The translations under genes were made by a program, and so were the position numbers. A stretch of 64,000 bases of DNA from G965247475 sp965247475 (lineage in GTDB: Bacteria; Chloroflexota; UBA11872), in assembly GCA_965247475.1 (NCBI GenBank), contig OZ252016.1, positions 1,860,001 through 1,924,000 of the forward strand. The letters run 5' to 3'. The notes under the pieces are model-generated. The model saw only the letters and a list, made by a program, of their open reading frames with translations. It was not told the origin of the DNA and searched no databases. This document shows, one piece after another, positions 8,248 through 16,346 of the stretch; the stretch's first letter is position 1; each line of letters opens with the position of its first letter.

Positions 8248-9023
8248 TCGACTGTGACCAGCCGGAGGATCCCTATGCCCCCATCGCTCACCTGTATGAG
8301 GCGGAGCAGGGCGACTGGGCCGACGATCTTGCGCTGTACAGCGACCTGGCGAGCACGGCGGACGGTCCGGTTCTGGACCTGGGGTGCGGGACCGGACGAG
8401 TCGCGATTCCGCTCGCGGCGGCCGGGAACGAGGTCGACGGAATCGACGCGTCGGCCGCCCTGCTGACGATCGCCAACGGCAAGGCCCGAGATCGGCGGGT
8501 GCGCCTCCGGTTGCGCCGGCAGGACATGCGGCGGTTCGATGGGTATGCCGAGTACGGGCTGGTCATCTGCGCGCTCGACACCTTCCTTCACCTGGGCTCG
8601 AGCCGGGACCAGGGCGCTGTGTTGCGAGGCGCCCTCGAGGCACTGCGACCCGGCGGTCTGTTCGCCGTGGACATCGTGCATCCGACCCTCGATCGCCTCG
8701 CCGTGGGCGACGGGCTGGTGCGCCTGCAGGCGACGTTTGCCGGCCCGAACGCGACGACGGTGATGCACTTCGTAAGCTGGGACGTGGACCCGGTCGAGCA
8801 GCGGATCGACGCCACGCACTTCTACGACGCGGTCGCGCCCGACGGTTCGATGCGGCGGCGGTCGACCACCATGCGGCTGCGATATATGCACCGATATGAG
8901 ATGGCGCGCGCGCTCGCGGCGGCCGGATTCGAGGGCATCGAGCTCTACGGATCACCCCTGCGGGAGCCTTACCAGGGCGATAGCGAACGGATGGTGTTCG
9001 TGGCGAGGCGGCCCGAGCACTAG
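8244..9023 (+). CDS. Class I SAM-dependent methyltransferase
   Basis: A 259-residue Rossmann-fold methyltransferase. The GTG start overlaps the preceding stop (GTGA), and the usual fold begins soon after with DPYAPIAHLYEAEQGDWADD. Motif I is VLDLGCGTGRVAIPLA at about residues 45-60. The acidic ribose-binding end of strand 2 is VDGIDASA, motif II/III is QDMRRFD, and post-motif PGGLFAVDIVHP follows. The C-terminal half (residues 150-240) is a mixed lid with MRLRYMHRYEMARALAAAGFEGIELYG, as in many small-molecule methyltransferases. The substrate cannot be told. It closes the string of overlapping genes that begins at 3625. Confidence 0.8.
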   Translation: MIDCDQPEDPYAPIAHLYEAEQGDWADDLALYSDLASTADGPVLDLGCGTGRVAIPLAAAGNEVDGIDASAALLTIANGKARDRRVRLRLRRQDMRRFDGYAEYGLVICALDTFLHLGSSRDQGAVLRGALEALRPGGLFAVDIVHPTLDRLAVGDGLVRLQATFAGPNATTVMHFVSWDVDPVEQRIDATHFYDAVAPDGSMRRRSTTMRLRYMHRYEMARALAAAGFEGIELYGSPLREPYQGDSERMVFVARRPEH

Positions 9024-9033
9024 CCCGGAGGTC

Positions 9034-9978
9034 TCAGAGCGACCAACGGCCGGCCAGCGGGCGCTCGCCGGCGCCGGCCGCGTAACGCGCGGGTCGATCA
9101 ACCATCCGGATCATCACCGCCACGGACTCGAACCCCGCGCGGCGCAGCGTGCCGAGCGTGCGGTCGGCGCCCACGGGCAGATCGATGTCCAGGAACCGTT
9201 TGCCCGCCGCGACGGCGGCATGCGCACCGGCGGCCAATGACGGGCGCGCATCATTCCGATCGAACCAGGCAAGGCGAACCTCGAGCGCTCCCCCGATCGG
9301 CTCCGCCGTAGGCCGCGGCTCGCACACCAGCAACGCGTCCGCGTGCTCGCCGGACCCCACCAGCGCGAACGCTTCGCCGGTCAGCGGAGTGGCGGCGATA
9401 CGAGCGGCGGCGAGCGGCGCGGCCCGACCGGCCGTCAGCTCGCCCAGCGCCAGCCGCTTGAACCGGGCGCCGCCGCCCGGATCGGACGCCCGCGATCGCA
9501 GCCGGATCGTGGCGTCGACCGGGACGAGCCCACGCCGGGCGTAGAGGGCCAGCGCGTCGGCGGCGGCGGGCGCTACCTCGAGCCCAACGAGCGGCGCGCC
9601 GCAGCGACTGAGATGCCGGATCGCGGCGTCGGCGAGCGCTCCGCCGACGCCGGCGTGACGAAAGGCCGGATGGACCCCAAGGCCTCCGATCCAACCGACA
9701 TCCGGCTCGATGACGGCGAATACGGCGCCGATCGGTCCAAAGCCGGGCGCATCGGCCACCCAGGCGCCGCTGGCGGCGTTCGACCAGCGGGCCACGAGCT
9801 CATCGGTGATGGGCGCAGGGTTATCCCCAGCGCTGGTTGAGATGGATTCGGGACTGGCGAAGGCCGCGCGCAACACGCGGGCAACGGCCGGGACATCCTC
9901 CGGGCGCAGCTCCCGGACGGCCTCGCCGGCGGCGCCGGCTTGCCGGCGTACCGGGGCCGAGGCCGGGCCGTCGTTCAC
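9034..9978 (-). CDS. GNAT-family N-acetyltransferase (two-domain)
   Basis: A 314-residue protein, GTG start. The N-terminal 150 residues show the GNAT pattern: REL-R-PEDVPAVARVLRAAF, then strand 4 WIGGLGVHPAFRHAGVGGALAD with the acetyl-CoA pyrophosphate loop (R/Q-x-x-G-x-G/A replaced by RHAGVGGA), and ALALYARRGLVPV near the usual C-terminal Y-x-x-x-G-F. The second half (about 170-300) looks like a further degenerate GNAT fold ending FDRNDARPS...TLGTLRRAGFESV. The acceptor substrate is unknown. It is convergent with the methyltransferase gene and divergent from the aminotransferase gene across a 66-base gap. Confidence 0.75.
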   Translation of the reverse strand: MNDGPASAPVRRQAGAAGEAVRELRPEDVPAVARVLRAAFASPESISTSAGDNPAPITDELVARWSNAASGAWVADAPGFGPIGAVFAVIEPDVGWIGGLGVHPAFRHAGVGGALADAAIRHLSRCGAPLVGLEVAPAAADALALYARRGLVPVDATIRLRSRASDPGGGARFKRLALGELTAGRAAPLAAARIAATPLTGEAFALVGSGEHADALLVCEPRPTAEPIGGALEVRLAWFDRNDARPSLAAGAHAAVAAGKRFLDIDLPVGADRTLGTLRRAGFESVAVMIRMVDRPARYAAGAGERPLAGRWSL

Positions 9979-10044
9979 GCTAGAATCCCATCTTCCACGA
10001 CCCGCGCGGCACGCGTGCCGCGCCTACCCCACGCGGACGATTTG

Positions 10045-11232
10045 ATGGCTCTGCTCACGCACCCCGACTTGGCTCCCGCGATGGCGCGCCTGGGCACCGA
10101 GACGGCGTTCTCCGTGCTGGCCAAGGCGAAGCGTCTGGAGCGGGAAGGCCGCGACATCATCCACTTGGAGGTCGGTGAACCGGATTTTGACACGCCCGGC
10201 AACATCGTCGAGGCGGCCAAGCGGGCGCTGGATGAGGGCTACACGCGCTACACGCCCTCCGCCGGTGTTCCGGAGGCACGCGAGGCGATCGCGGACCACG
10301 TGGCGGCGACTCGCGGCATCGATGTGGGTATGGACAACGTGGTCGTGACGCCCGGCGGAAAGCCGATCATGTTCTTCGGCATCACCGCGCTGTGCGGGCC
10401 GGGCGACGAGGTGCTGTATCCGGACCCTGGGTTTCCGATCTACGAGTCGATGATCAACTTCGTCGGCGCGACGCCGGTTCCCCTGGAGCTGCGCGTCGAG
10501 AATCAGTTCTGCTTCGACCTGGACGAGCTGGCGTCCAAGATCTCGCCGCGAACCAAGCTGCTCATCATGAACTCACCGCAGAACCCGACCGGCGGCGTGA
10601 TGACGTCCGACGACATTCGGGCGGTCGCCGAGCTGCTGGTCGATCGCGACATCTTCGTGCTGAGCGACGAGATCTATGGCCGCATCGTCTACGGAGACAT
10701 CGAGCAGGCGTCGATCGCCTCGATCCCGGGCATGCAGGAGAAGACGATCATTCTGGACGGGTTCTCGAAGGCCTACGCGATGACCGGTTGGCGCCTCGGC
10801 TACGGCGTCATGAACGAAGAGCTGGCGACCGCCGTGGCGCAGCTGCAGACGAACGCGACGAGCTCGACCGCGCAGTTCATCCAAATGGCCGGGATCGAGG
10901 CGCTCACAGGCCCGCAGGACGCGGTGGACGCGATGGTCGCGGAATTCCGGGCGCGCCGAGATCTGATCGTGGACGGATTGAACGCGATCCCGGGGGTGTC
11001 GTGCCTGCGGCCGGCCGGCGCGTTCTACGCCTTCCCGCAGCTCGAAGGCTTCCGCGACTCGGCACGCGAGATCGCGGACCGGCTGCTCGATGAAGCGGGC
11101 GTGGCCGTGCTGGCCGGGACCGCGTTCGGCCGCGCGGCCAACGATTCGCTGCGGCTGTCCTTCGCGAACTCGCGCGAGAACATCCAGTCGGCGCTCGATC
11201 GGATGAGCGAAACGCTGGCGCGGCTCCGCTAG
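10045..11232 (+). CDS. PLP-dependent class I aminotransferase (aspartate aminotransferase-like)
   Basis: A 395-residue fold-type I aminotransferase of the AspC/PatA (Ib) subgroup, transferring an amino group between an amino acid and a 2-oxo acid. Evidence is HLEVGEPDFDTP near the N-terminus, the cofactor-ring region YPDPGFPIYESM, NSPQNPTGGVMT, DEIYGRIVY, the Schiff-base lysine at about residue 242 within GFSKAYAMTGWRLGYG, and the substrate-carboxylate arginine in DSLRLSFANSRENI near the end. ATG 10045 is chosen because family similarity begins within 20 residues of it; the frame is open further upstream. Substrate specificity within the subgroup cannot be read from sequence. Confidence 0.9.
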   Translation: MALLTHPDLAPAMARLGTETAFSVLAKAKRLEREGRDIIHLEVGEPDFDTPGNIVEAAKRALDEGYTRYTPSAGVPEAREAIADHVAATRGIDVGMDNVVVTPGGKPIMFFGITALCGPGDEVLYPDPGFPIYESMINFVGATPVPLELRVENQFCFDLDELASKISPRTKLLIMNSPQNPTGGVMTSDDIRAVAELLVDRDIFVLSDEIYGRIVYGDIEQASIASIPGMQEKTIILDGFSKAYAMTGWRLGYGVMNEELATAVAQLQTNATSSTAQFIQMAGIEALTGPQDAVDAMVAEFRARRDLIVDGLNAIPGVSCLRPAGAFYAFPQLEGFRDSAREIADRLLDEAGVAVLAGTAFGRAANDSLRLSFANSRENIQSALDRMSETLARLR

Positions 11233-11329
11233 CAAACGCCGGGTCTGAGCGCGGCCGCGCGCCAGATTGACCATGCCAAGGCGGAGATGTAGATTCCGCC
11301 ACTTGCCACGAACCTGGGGGGGGCCGCAC

Positions 11330-11698
11330 TTGTCGATCGATGAGACCAGGCGCCTGCTAGAGCGCTCCATCGCGGACCTGCGCAACGGCCGGCTGACGGA
11401 GTCGCGCCTCACGGAGGCGCTCGAGGCGCTGAACGGCGAGCGCCCCAAGCGACAGGATCTGCTCTACTTGCAGGCCGGCCGATCAGCCGTCGATTCCGAT
11501 GTGCTCGGGATGCTGCTGGTGCAGGGCGGCGAACTCGACGAAGGCCCGCGCGACCCGGACGAGTGGCCGTACGCCACTGTGCTCGACGCGATGAAGGATG
11601 GCTGGCGAATCATCCAATTCCCGGAGATGGCGCTGTTGCTCGACGAGTCGAGGACCTACGGACTGGGATGCCAGTTCGTCCTAGAGAGGTGGCACTGA
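11330..11698 (+). CDS. Hypothetical small protein coupled to a PhyH-type dioxygenase
   Basis: A 122-residue soluble protein, if TTG 11330 is used; a GGGGGGG run lies just upstream. The frame is open from ATG 11267, but the first 21 residues of that version look non-native. The recognisable body starts LSIDETRRLLERSIADLRNG. No known domain is visible. It is acidic and mixed alpha/beta, with a WRIIQFPEMALLLDESRTYGLG stretch near the end. It stops 3 bases before the dioxygenase start, so the two are probably translated together and may act together; the role is unknown. Confidence 0.55.
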   Translation: MSIDETRRLLERSIADLRNGRLTESRLTEALEALNGERPKRQDLLYLQAGRSAVDSDVLGMLLVQGGELDEGPRDPDEWPYATVLDAMKDGWRIIQFPEMALLLDESRTYGLGCQFVLERWH

Positions 11699-11701
11699 GA
11701 C

Positions 11702-12571
11702 GTGCACGAGACGTACCGCTGTGACCCGACGCTCAACGACTCGCAGGTGATCGACTTCTGCATCCACGGATTTCTGAAACTCGACGGCGTGGTCTCGGAT
11801 GAGGTGAACGCGCGCGCCATGGCGTACGCGGACGAGAACCCGAGCCTGAACCCGGACGAGGTCCTCGACGAACCCTGGTTCCGGGAGAATGTGATTCTCA
11901 ATCCGGAGGCTATCGGCGCCGTGCGGTCCATCCTCGGCAACGACGTGGTGCTGCCGTACAAGATGACAAACCACCGCAACCAGAACCCTTCTGAGGGGCA
12001 GAAGTGGCACGTGGACGGCGGCGCGATCTATGGACCGGCGGTGCACTTTCTCCAGGTGTTCTACTACCCGCAGGCAACCGTGCTAGAGGACGGGCCGACC
12101 GAGGTGCTCCCGGGCTCGCACTTTCTCTCCTCGGACCAGCGGTTGATGGGGCACTACGGGAACATCCGGGGATCGGTGCTGACCACCGCGCCGGCCGGGA
12201 CGATCTTCCTGACCAACTACTCGATCTGGCATCGGAAGACGCCGGGCACGTCAACGACTCTTCGCAACCTGTTCAAGTACAACTACTGGCGCACGCGTGA
12301 GCCGACGTGCGACTGGATCCACGAACCGAGCTTCGACCCCGCAACCGCCAACTACGGGATCGACGTGTCCAAGTGGTGGTTCGCGTTCCGGCAGCAGTTC
12401 CGGGACCACCGCGACGCGGCGGAGATGTTCTTCTGGCTCTCCGGCCGCCACGCGGAGTACCAGTTCATGGGCGGCCAGGGATGGCCGGCCCCCGCCATCG
12501 GGCGGGACATGAAGCGGCTCGGGTTCCCGGGCGACATCGTCGACAAGCGATCGCTGCAGCCGGCCGAGTAG
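11702..12571 (+). CDS. Phytanoyl-CoA dioxygenase (PhyH) family Fe(II)/2-oxoglutarate oxygenase
   Basis: A 289-residue non-haem iron oxygenase. The facial triad is visible: H103 and D105 in KWHVDGGAIYG and a distal H177 in YSIWHRKTPG. The DGPTEVLPGSHFL block between them is typical of the PhyH family and contributes to the double-stranded beta-helix. The N-terminus DSQVIDFCIHGFLKLDGVV matches the usual opening helix and strand. Such enzymes hydroxylate diverse carboxylates or acyl-CoAs; the substrate is not evident. GTG start. Expanded PhyH families are a noted feature of SAR202-type Chloroflexota. Confidence 0.85.
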   Translation: MHETYRCDPTLNDSQVIDFCIHGFLKLDGVVSDEVNARAMAYADENPSLNPDEVLDEPWFRENVILNPEAIGAVRSILGNDVVLPYKMTNHRNQNPSEGQKWHVDGGAIYGPAVHFLQVFYYPQATVLEDGPTEVLPGSHFLSSDQRLMGHYGNIRGSVLTTAPAGTIFLTNYSIWHRKTPGTSTTLRNLFKYNYWRTREPTCDWIHEPSFDPATANYGIDVSKWWFAFRQQFRDHRDAAEMFFWLSGRHAEYQFMGGQGWPAPAIGRDMKRLGFPGDIVDKRSLQPAE

Positions 12572-12599
12572 CAGCAGGAGCCGGTCGCGGTGATTCGAG

Positions 12600-12627
12600 G
12601 TACGGGCGGTTCGCGAACCGCCCGTAC
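12600..12627. terminator. Perfect 28-base palindrome between convergent genes
   Basis: GTACGGGCGGTTCG followed by its exact reverse complement, 29 bases after the dioxygenase stop and ahead of the convergent darA gene. There is no clean U-run on either side, so a bidirectional hairpin or a mobile REP-like palindrome are both possible. Confidence 0.45.
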
Positions 12628-12729
12628 AGGCTGGCCAACCTTGCCTTGGGCTACTTCCCGGTGCCCGGTGGTCAGCCCTTTTGGGGTGGGACCGATGCCC
12701 GATCTCGTTTCGTCCCACCTCAACGAGGC

Positions 12730-12759
12730 GGGACATCCCGACCTGATGGTCGGGCCACC
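12730..12759. repeat. Dispersed 30-base hairpin repeat, copy 1
   Basis: GGGACATCCCGACCTGATGG then TCGGGCCACC. It matches 59906-59935 at 28 of 30 positions. The core CCCGACC-TGAT-GGTCGGG is an inverted repeat, and the second copy keeps the pairing with compensating differences (GGCCGGG). Confidence 0.6.
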
Positions 12760-12782
12760 TGACGGGGCGGGCTGACGGACAG

Positions 12783-13112
12783 CTAGAGGCGCTCGAAGCG
12801 GTCCACGTCGAACACAAACACGGTTGCGCCGCCGACCTGGACTTCGACGGGATACGGCACGGCGATCTCGCCGGGCTCGAACATGGCGGGAACCGGCGTT
12901 ACGACCTGTACGCGCGTCGTGGCGTGGCGCCGGACGAGATCGAGCAGGTCGACGGTGCGCGCCTCGTCCGCGCCCACCAGGAAGGTGACATTGCCCCGCC
13001 GGAGGAATCCGCCCGCCGAGTTGATGCGGGTGGATCGGAAATCCTGCTCGGAAAGCGCGGCGGAAACGGCGTCCGCGTCGTCTTCCTGGACCACGATGAT
13101 GAAGAGCTTCAA
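12783..13112 (-). CDS. darA: Cyclic-di-AMP receptor, DarA/PstA family (PII-like)
   Basis: A 109-residue cytosolic trimer-forming PII-like protein that senses c-di-AMP. It starts MKLFIIVVQEDDADAVSAAL, the standard opening strand and helix, followed by FRSTRINSAGGFLRRGNVTFLVG, the conserved nucleotide-binding strand-loop (T-x-x-x-S-x-G-G-F). The tail VEVQVGGATVFVFDVDRFERL is the last strand. It lies directly downstream of tmk, the same order as in Firmicutes, which supports the call. Its output partner is unknown in any lineage. Confidence 0.88.
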   Translation of the reverse strand: MKLFIIVVQEDDADAVSAALSEQDFRSTRINSAGGFLRRGNVTFLVGADEARTVDLLDLVRRHATTRVQVVTPVPAMFEPGEIAVPYPVEVQVGGATVFVFDVDRFERL

Positions 13113-13154
13113 GAGGTCCTCGGCGAGGGGCCGTCAACCCGGCCGCAGCGTAGC

Positions 13155-13868
13155 CTACGCGGTCCCGAGCGGGAGGCGCCGCTGCCGCGGATCCGCGCTT
13201 CGGTTCAGCTCATGCCGCGAGAGCTCGGTCTCTACACGGGTCCAGATCGCGGTGGCGATCGAGTCGATCGACATGCGGCCATCCACCACCAGCCACGTGT
13301 CGGAAGCGTCGGCCGCTAGCTCCAGATAGGCGTCGCGGACGCGACGGTGGAATTCGATGTCGTTCCAGTTCACGCCGCCGGCCTTTTCCCAGTCGGCATG
13401 GCGATGGGCAAGGCTACGGCTGAGCCCGGTCTCCACGTCAATGTCAACCAGCACGACCAGGTCGGGCGCGACGCCGGCGGAGGCGACCTCGCCGACCTGC
13501 TCGAGCAGGCGGCGGTCGAGTCGGAAACCGGCGCCCTGATACGCGAGCGTCGAGGCCGCGAATCGATCGCACACCACGACCCCGCCGCGCTCGAGCTGCG
13601 GCTTGATTCGCTCCACAACGTGCTGCGCCCGGGCGGCCGACACCAGCAGCGCCTGAACGCGCGCATCCAGGCGCTGCAACGTGTACTCCTCGAGCAGGAT
13701 CTTGCGGATGCGCTCGCCGACGTCGGTGCCGCCCGGCTCGCGCGTGGCGTCCACATTGAAACCGGCCGCCGCCAAGCGGTCGGCGAGTATCCGCGCCTGC
13801 GTGGTCTTGCCGCTGCCCTCAGGTCCTTCGAAGGCGATGAAGCAGCCGGTCGGCTTTCCGCTCGCCAT
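13155..13868 (-). CDS. tmk: Thymidylate kinase
   Basis: Phosphorylates dTMP to dTDP with ATP in the cytosol. At 237 residues it is slightly long because of a C-terminal tail. The P-loop is EGPEGSGKTTQ (about residues 14-24), the DR(x) lid segment is TREPGGTDVGERIRKIL, and the substrate-binding DRFAASTLAYQG and QVGEVASAGVAPDLVVLVDID are in order. It overlaps the next upstream gene by one base (13868) and precedes darA by 42 bases, so the three probably form one transcript. Confidence 0.95.
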   Translation of the reverse strand: MASGKPTGCFIAFEGPEGSGKTTQARILADRLAAAGFNVDATREPGGTDVGERIRKILLEEYTLQRLDARVQALLVSAARAQHVVERIKPQLERGGVVVCDRFAASTLAYQGAGFRLDRRLLEQVGEVASAGVAPDLVVLVDIDVETGLSRSLAHRHADWEKAGGVNWNDIEFHRRVRDAYLELAADASDTWLVVDGRMSIDSIATAIWTRVETELSRHELNRSADPRQRRLPLGTA

Positions 13869-15346
13869 CAGCGCGGGGGGCGAACGCCGCTGGTGAGGCG
13901 CACGCGGCGGCGCGGCTCGGCATGGGCCGACGGCGCGGCGCCGCCATTCGCGCGCCGGTCGTTGCCCTCGGAGCGTCCGTCGTGCAGATCGTGCAGACAG
14001 GCCTGCATCTGCAGCTCGGTGTTGTTGCGGAGGACGTAGACGGGCGTTCCGCGCGCCTCGGCGTCCCGCAGCAAACGCGGCCGTTTGCGATAGAAGCTAC
14101 GAGAGGTCACCACCATGTCGGCCTCGGCGAGATCGCGGACCAGGCCGACGGAGTCATAGCCGGTGGCTTCGATGGCGTGCACGAATCGATTGCGGCTCAC
14201 GCCGAACGGCATGATCCTCAGCCCGTGCGGCGTGGGCTCGACTTGCGGCCCCGGCTGGGTCGTAACGGGCCGACTCGGGTCGCGGTCGCCGCGGCCGCGC
14301 GTCTCGCGCGCAATGCGGCCGTCGGGCATGCGAACCCGAGTTTCCTCCCAGGTGGGCTGGGCGCGGAGCATCGCATCAACGGTCTCGGCGACCTCGTGGT
14401 GGATGACGAACTCGTCGCGGCTGTGGAGCTCGATCAGGGTGTCGAAGGTCGGCGGCGCGCGGCGCTCGAGGACGGTCTTCTGAGTGCTGCGGCGACGCGC
14501 CTCATCGTCGCTGAGCGTGACGGATTCGATGCCGCCGACCAGGTCGCTGAGGAGCGGGTTGAGCAGGACGTTCTCAAGCGTCTGGCCGTGCGCGGTGGCA
14601 ATGAGCTGCACGCCGCGCTCGGCGATCGTACGCGCGGCCTGCGCCTCGAGCTCGGTGCCGATCTCGTCGACCACAATGACCTCGGGCATGTGGTTCTCGA
14701 CGGCTTCGATCATCACGCGGTGCTGCAGGTCGGGCTCGGCCACCTGCATGCGACGGGATCGCCCGATCCCGGGGTGCGGCACATCGCCGTCGCCGGCGAT
14801 CTCGTTGGAGGTATCGACGACGACCACCCGACGATCGTGGTCGTTGGCCAGCACACGGGCGGCTTCGCGCAGCAGCGTGGTCTTGCCCACGCCGGGCGGA
14901 CCCAGGAGCATGATGCTGCGGTCGGAGGCCACGATGTCCGCAACGATATGGGTGGTGCCGTAGAGCGCCCGACCGCGACGCACCGTGAGCCCCACGACGC
15001 GGCGCAGCCGGTTTCGGATGACGGAGAAGCGGTGCAGCGTGCCGGGAATCCCGGCGCGATTGTCGGCCGTGAACTCGCCGATCTCGGCGACCACGTGATC
15101 CAGATCCCGCTGGGTAACCTCACGGTCGAGCAGCGCTTCGCTGCGATCCGCCAGGCGCGCCTCGGCGCGGCGTCCAAGATCCATCACGACCTCGATCAGC
15201 TCGGTCCAGTTGGGGACGGCGCGAAGGATGTCGCGCAGCGACTCGGGCAACACGCGCACGAGCGCATCGAGCTCGGCAAGATCGGTGTGGGACGGGCGCA
15301 GCATCGGCCCATCCTCGGGGAGTTCGGCGCGCGCGCGATCCGCCAC
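13868..15346 (-). CDS. SpoIIIAA/Ycf45-like AAA ATPase
   Basis: A 492-residue P-loop ATPase of the group called stage III sporulation protein AA-like, or Ycf45 in plastids and cyanobacteria. Walker A is LLGPPGVGKTTLLRE (about 147-161) and Walker B is EVIVVDEIGTELEAQAA (about 218-234), followed by an ATAHGQTLENVLLNPLLSDLVGG sensor region. The C-terminal domain (about 375-455) contains IMPFGVSRNRFVHAIEAT and SRSFYRKRPRLLRDAEARGTPVYVL, typical of this family and probably nucleic-acid binding. Its role outside sporulators is unknown. It lies upstream of, and overlaps, tmk. Confidence 0.85.
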   Translation of the reverse strand: MADRARAELPEDGPMLRPSHTDLAELDALVRVLPESLRDILRAVPNWTELIEVVMDLGRRAEARLADRSEALLDREVTQRDLDHVVAEIGEFTADNRAGIPGTLHRFSVIRNRLRRVVGLTVRRGRALYGTTHIVADIVASDRSIMLLGPPGVGKTTLLREAARVLANDHDRRVVVVDTSNEIAGDGDVPHPGIGRSRRMQVAEPDLQHRVMIEAVENHMPEVIVVDEIGTELEAQAARTIAERGVQLIATAHGQTLENVLLNPLLSDLVGGIESVTLSDDEARRRSTQKTVLERRAPPTFDTLIELHSRDEFVIHHEVAETVDAMLRAQPTWEETRVRMPDGRIARETRGRGDRDPSRPVTTQPGPQVEPTPHGLRIMPFGVSRNRFVHAIEATGYDSVGLVRDLAEADMVVTSRSFYRKRPRLLRDAEARGTPVYVLRNNTELQMQACLHDLHDGRSEGNDRRANGGAAPSAHAEPRRRVRLTSGVRPPR

Positions 15347-15353
15347 CGGCCGT

Positions 15354-16346
15354 CTAGCTCGTGGCCCGATCCATGGCGGCGCTCGGGACCTCGGCGCGCA
15401 GGCGGATCGCCAAGTGCTTGATCATCCGGCGGTTCGCGCCGGCCGGCTCAAAGCCGGCTTCCATCAACCCGGCGGCGAGCGGTATCTCGTGATCGCGTAC
15501 CAGCACGCGCGTGAGCGCCGCGGGGGAGTGGCTCAGCCGCCACAGCGCGAAGCGCACGATCGGTCCAATGGCATCGGCCGCGCGAGGGTGCGCCATGAGA
15601 GCGAATCGGTGAGTACCGCCAGGGTCGGACCGAATCTCCAGCCAAGCGTCGAGTCCGCGCTCGCCGGCGACGACATGGCGCTCGGGCGATGGGCCGGCAC
15701 GGCCGAACAGCCCGCGCTTCCCGCGCGTGATATCCCAGTCATCGGCGGTCAGGCCTTCGGCCTGCTGGACGGCGGCCGGGGTGATGGCCCGGTAGAGCTG
15801 GCAGATCTGCCAGGCGTCGGCGGGCTGTTGCGGCCGCAGGCCCGCGATCGCGGCCGGCGCCCTGGCAGGCCCCGGCGCGCGTGTGTAGGCGCGCTCGCGC
15901 ACCGCGGCGCGAAAGCCGCTCTCCTCGAAGACGGCGGCGAACGGACTGTCGTCGGGGATTGCCGCGCCCAGGCTGACGACGCCCTGCGTCGCGGCAACGT
16001 CGGCCATGGCGCGGAGCAGGGCCGCGGTCGTATCCACCTCGAGCCCACCGGGGGCACCCTCGTGCGCGCCACCGCCCGCGGCCGTGGCAACGGAGACCAC
16101 ATCGGCACGACTGCGAACGCTGTTGCGGCGGATAAGCCCAAATCCGCACGGCCGTCCACCGACCCAGGCGCCGAACGGCTCGTAGGAGCCGGGCGGCAGC
16201 GGCAGTGAGGCGACCGCCGCGCGCAGAATCGGCGCCATGCGCCCGTCGTATCGCACGATCGAATGGGCCGGCGCGTTGGACAGCAGGAATGTGCCGAGCA
16301 GGCCGGCGCTGCGCCACAGTCGCAGACGCCCGGCGTTGACCTTCAT
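15354..16346 (-). CDS. GNAT-like protein of unknown function
   Basis: A 330-residue protein; ATG 16346 overlaps the pdxT stop as ATGA, so it is translationally coupled. It reads as two weak acetyltransferase-like halves: residues about 40-170 (ILRAAVASLPLPPGSYEPFG, then GAAIPDDSPFAAVFEESGFR) and about 180-320 (ADAWQICQLYRAITPAAVQ, then a late LAAGLMEAGFEPAGANRRMI). No clear acetyl-CoA loop is visible, so the domain call is tentative. The neighbourhood gives no substrate clue beyond co-translation with PLP synthase. Confidence 0.5.
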   Translation of the reverse strand: MKVNAGRLRLWRSAGLLGTFLLSNAPAHSIVRYDGRMAPILRAAVASLPLPPGSYEPFGAWVGGRPCGFGLIRRNSVRSRADVVSVATAAGGGAHEGAPGGLEVDTTAALLRAMADVAATQGVVSLGAAIPDDSPFAAVFEESGFRAAVRERAYTRAPGPARAPAAIAGLRPQQPADAWQICQLYRAITPAAVQQAEGLTADDWDITRGKRGLFGRAGPSPERHVVAGERGLDAWLEIRSDPGGTHRFALMAHPRAADAIGPIVRFALWRLSHSPAALTRVLVRDHEIPLAAGLMEAGFEPAGANRRMIKHLAIRLRAEVPSAAMDRATS

